Source: Bordetella genomosp. 9 (GTDB lineage: Bacteria > Pseudomonadota > Gammaproteobacteria > Burkholderiales > Burkholderiaceae_B). From it: a stretch of 64,000 nucleotides of DNA. Within the stretch, counting starts at the first letter, position 1. Every line of letters begins with the position of its first letter. The notes under the pieces were generated by a model. That model had not been told where the DNA came from and made no database searches. It saw only the letters and a program-made list of their open reading frames with translations. The stretch covers positions 2,232,001-2,296,000 of the forward strand of contig NZ_NEVJ01000003.1 in the NCBI RefSeq assembly GCF_002261425.1. The letters run 5' to 3'. Below, piece by piece: positions 63,176 through 64,000 of this stretch. A program made the position numbers and the translations under genes.

Positions 63176-64000
63176 ATGCGCGCCTCCAACTACCACATCA
63201 ATACACTCAAAGAAGCGCCCGCCGAGGCCGAAATCGTCAGCCACCGCCTTATGACGCGGGCGGGCATGATCCGCAAGCTGGCAGGTGGGATTTATACCTA
63301 TATGCCGCTGGGGCTGAAGGTGATCCGCAAGATCGAGAAGATCGTGCGGGAAGAAATGAACGCCGCCGGCGCCATCGAGCTGCTGATGCCGGTGGTCCAG
63401 CCTGCCGAGCTCTGGCAGGAATCCGGCCGCTGGGTCCAGTATGGCCCCGAATTGCTGCGCATCAAGGACCGGCACGATCGGGACTTCGTGCTGCAGCCGA
63501 CGTCCGAAGAGGTCATCACCGACATCGCCCGCAACGAGATCCACAGCTGGCGCCAGCTGCCGGTGAACTTCTATCACATCCAGACCAAGTTCCGCGACGA
63601 GCGGCGGCCCCGCTTCGGGTTGATGCGCGGCCGCGAGTTCACGATGAAGGACGCGTACTCCTTCGACCGCGACGAAGCCGGCGCCCTGCGCAGCTACGAC
63701 GCCATGTACGAAGCCTATATGCGGATTTTCCAAAGGCTGGGTTTGGAATTCCGTGCCGTGGCCGCCGATACCGGCTCCATCGGCGGCAGCCGCAGCCATG
63801 AATTCCAGGTGATCGCCGACACCGGCGAGGACCTGCTGGTCTACAACCCGGACACCCAGTACGCCGCCAATATCGAACTGGCGGAAGCGGCGCCCTTGCT
63901 GGCCCAGCGCCAGGCGCCCGGCCGGGCGCTGGAAGCCGTGCCGACGCCCGGCGCGGCCAAGTGCGAGGAAGTCGCGGCGCAGTTGGGCATTCCGCTGGAA
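63176..64000 (+). CDS. proS: Prolyl-tRNA synthetase (5' part)
   Basis: The gene runs off the right edge; 275 residues are visible. The start [20 protein letters not shown] is the usual one. Class II motif regions are visible: motif 1 with [17 protein letters not shown] and motif 2 with [20 protein letters not shown]. The beginning of the editing insert follows ([20 protein letters not shown]). It belongs to the bacterial-type (long) ProRS. It is divergent from rppH with 66 bp between. Confidence 0.97.
   Translation, partial: MRASNYHINTLKEAPAEAEIVSHRLMTRAGMIRKLAGGIYTYMPLGLKVIRKIEKIVREEMNAAGAIELLMPVVQPAELWQESGRWVQYGPELLRIKDRHDRDFVLQPTSEEVITDIARNEIHSWRQLPVNFYHIQTKFRDERRPRFGLMRGREFTMKDAYSFDRDEAGALRSYDAMYEAYMRIFQRLGLEFRAVAADTGSIGGSRSHEFQVIADTGEDLLVYNPDTQYAANIELAEAAPLLAQRQAPGRALEAVPTPGAAKCEEVAAQLGIPLE

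Overview
The window is a G+C-rich chromosomal segment from a betaproteobacterium of the family Alcaligenaceae. Bordetella is the closest match, with Achromobacter the main alternative. The evidence is a division and cell-wall (dcw) cluster in the order mraZ-rsmH-ftsL-ftsI-murE/murF-mraY-murD-ftsW-murG-murC-ddl-ftsQ-ftsA-ftsZ-lpxC with MurE and MurF fused in one protein, several Bug/Tct-type tricarboxylate transport genes, and a betaproteobacterial rRNA operon with tRNA-Ile and tRNA-Ala in its spacer. No insertion sequence, prophage, integrase or CRISPR array was seen. Most of the window is conserved housekeeping DNA.

Layout. 1-5.7 kb is an accessory metabolic block: the 3' end of a molybdopterin oxidoreductase, a cysteine-dioxygenase-like cupin protein behind a 19-bp palindrome, and a leftward set of GntR regulator, Bug receptor and thiamine-diphosphate enzyme. 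5.8-11 kb carries a glyoxalase-like protein, secA, an M23 peptidase and a DciA-like (DUF721) gene. 11.2-29.7 kb is the leftward dcw cluster, read from a promoter at about 29.7 kb that overlaps MraZ boxes in 10-bp phase. 29.9-30.3 kb is the RNase P RNA gene. 30.4-39 kb has a lipoprotein phosphoesterase, a di-haem peroxidase, uup, pyrC, an M20 amidohydrolase, a stand-alone SWIB protein and a small membrane protein. 39.1-44.9 kb is a complete leftward rRNA operon (16S, tRNA-Ile, tRNA-Ala, 23S, 5S) with promoter, boxA sites, processing stem and terminator. 45-51.9 kb has a divergent Lrp/hpd pair, a small cytochrome c, ilvD, lgt, a SIMPL-domain protein, a 22-bp tandem repeat, 6S RNA, zapA and a coiled-coil gene. 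52.3-62.6 kb is a transport region: two convergent tctA/tctB modules without an adjacent tctC, enclosing a gamma-glutamyltransferase-like enzyme and two 2-hydroxyacid-type dehydrogenases, followed by a TctD/TctE-type two-component system. The window ends with rppH and the start of proS.

How the genes work together. The dcw genes run from UDP-MurNAc (murC, murD, murEF, ddl) through lipid I and II (mraY, murG) to the septal machinery (ftsW, ftsI, ftsL, ftsQ, ftsA, ftsZ), with lpxC linking lipid A synthesis. Many neighbours overlap by 4 bp, which suggests translational coupling. The best candidates for less-described biology are the TctAB-acylase-dehydrogenase-TctDE neighbourhood with its palindromic promoter, the GntR-Bug-ThDP block with its near-perfect operator, and the 19-bp palindrome before the cupin gene. 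No clearly novel multi-gene system could be demonstrated from sequence alone.
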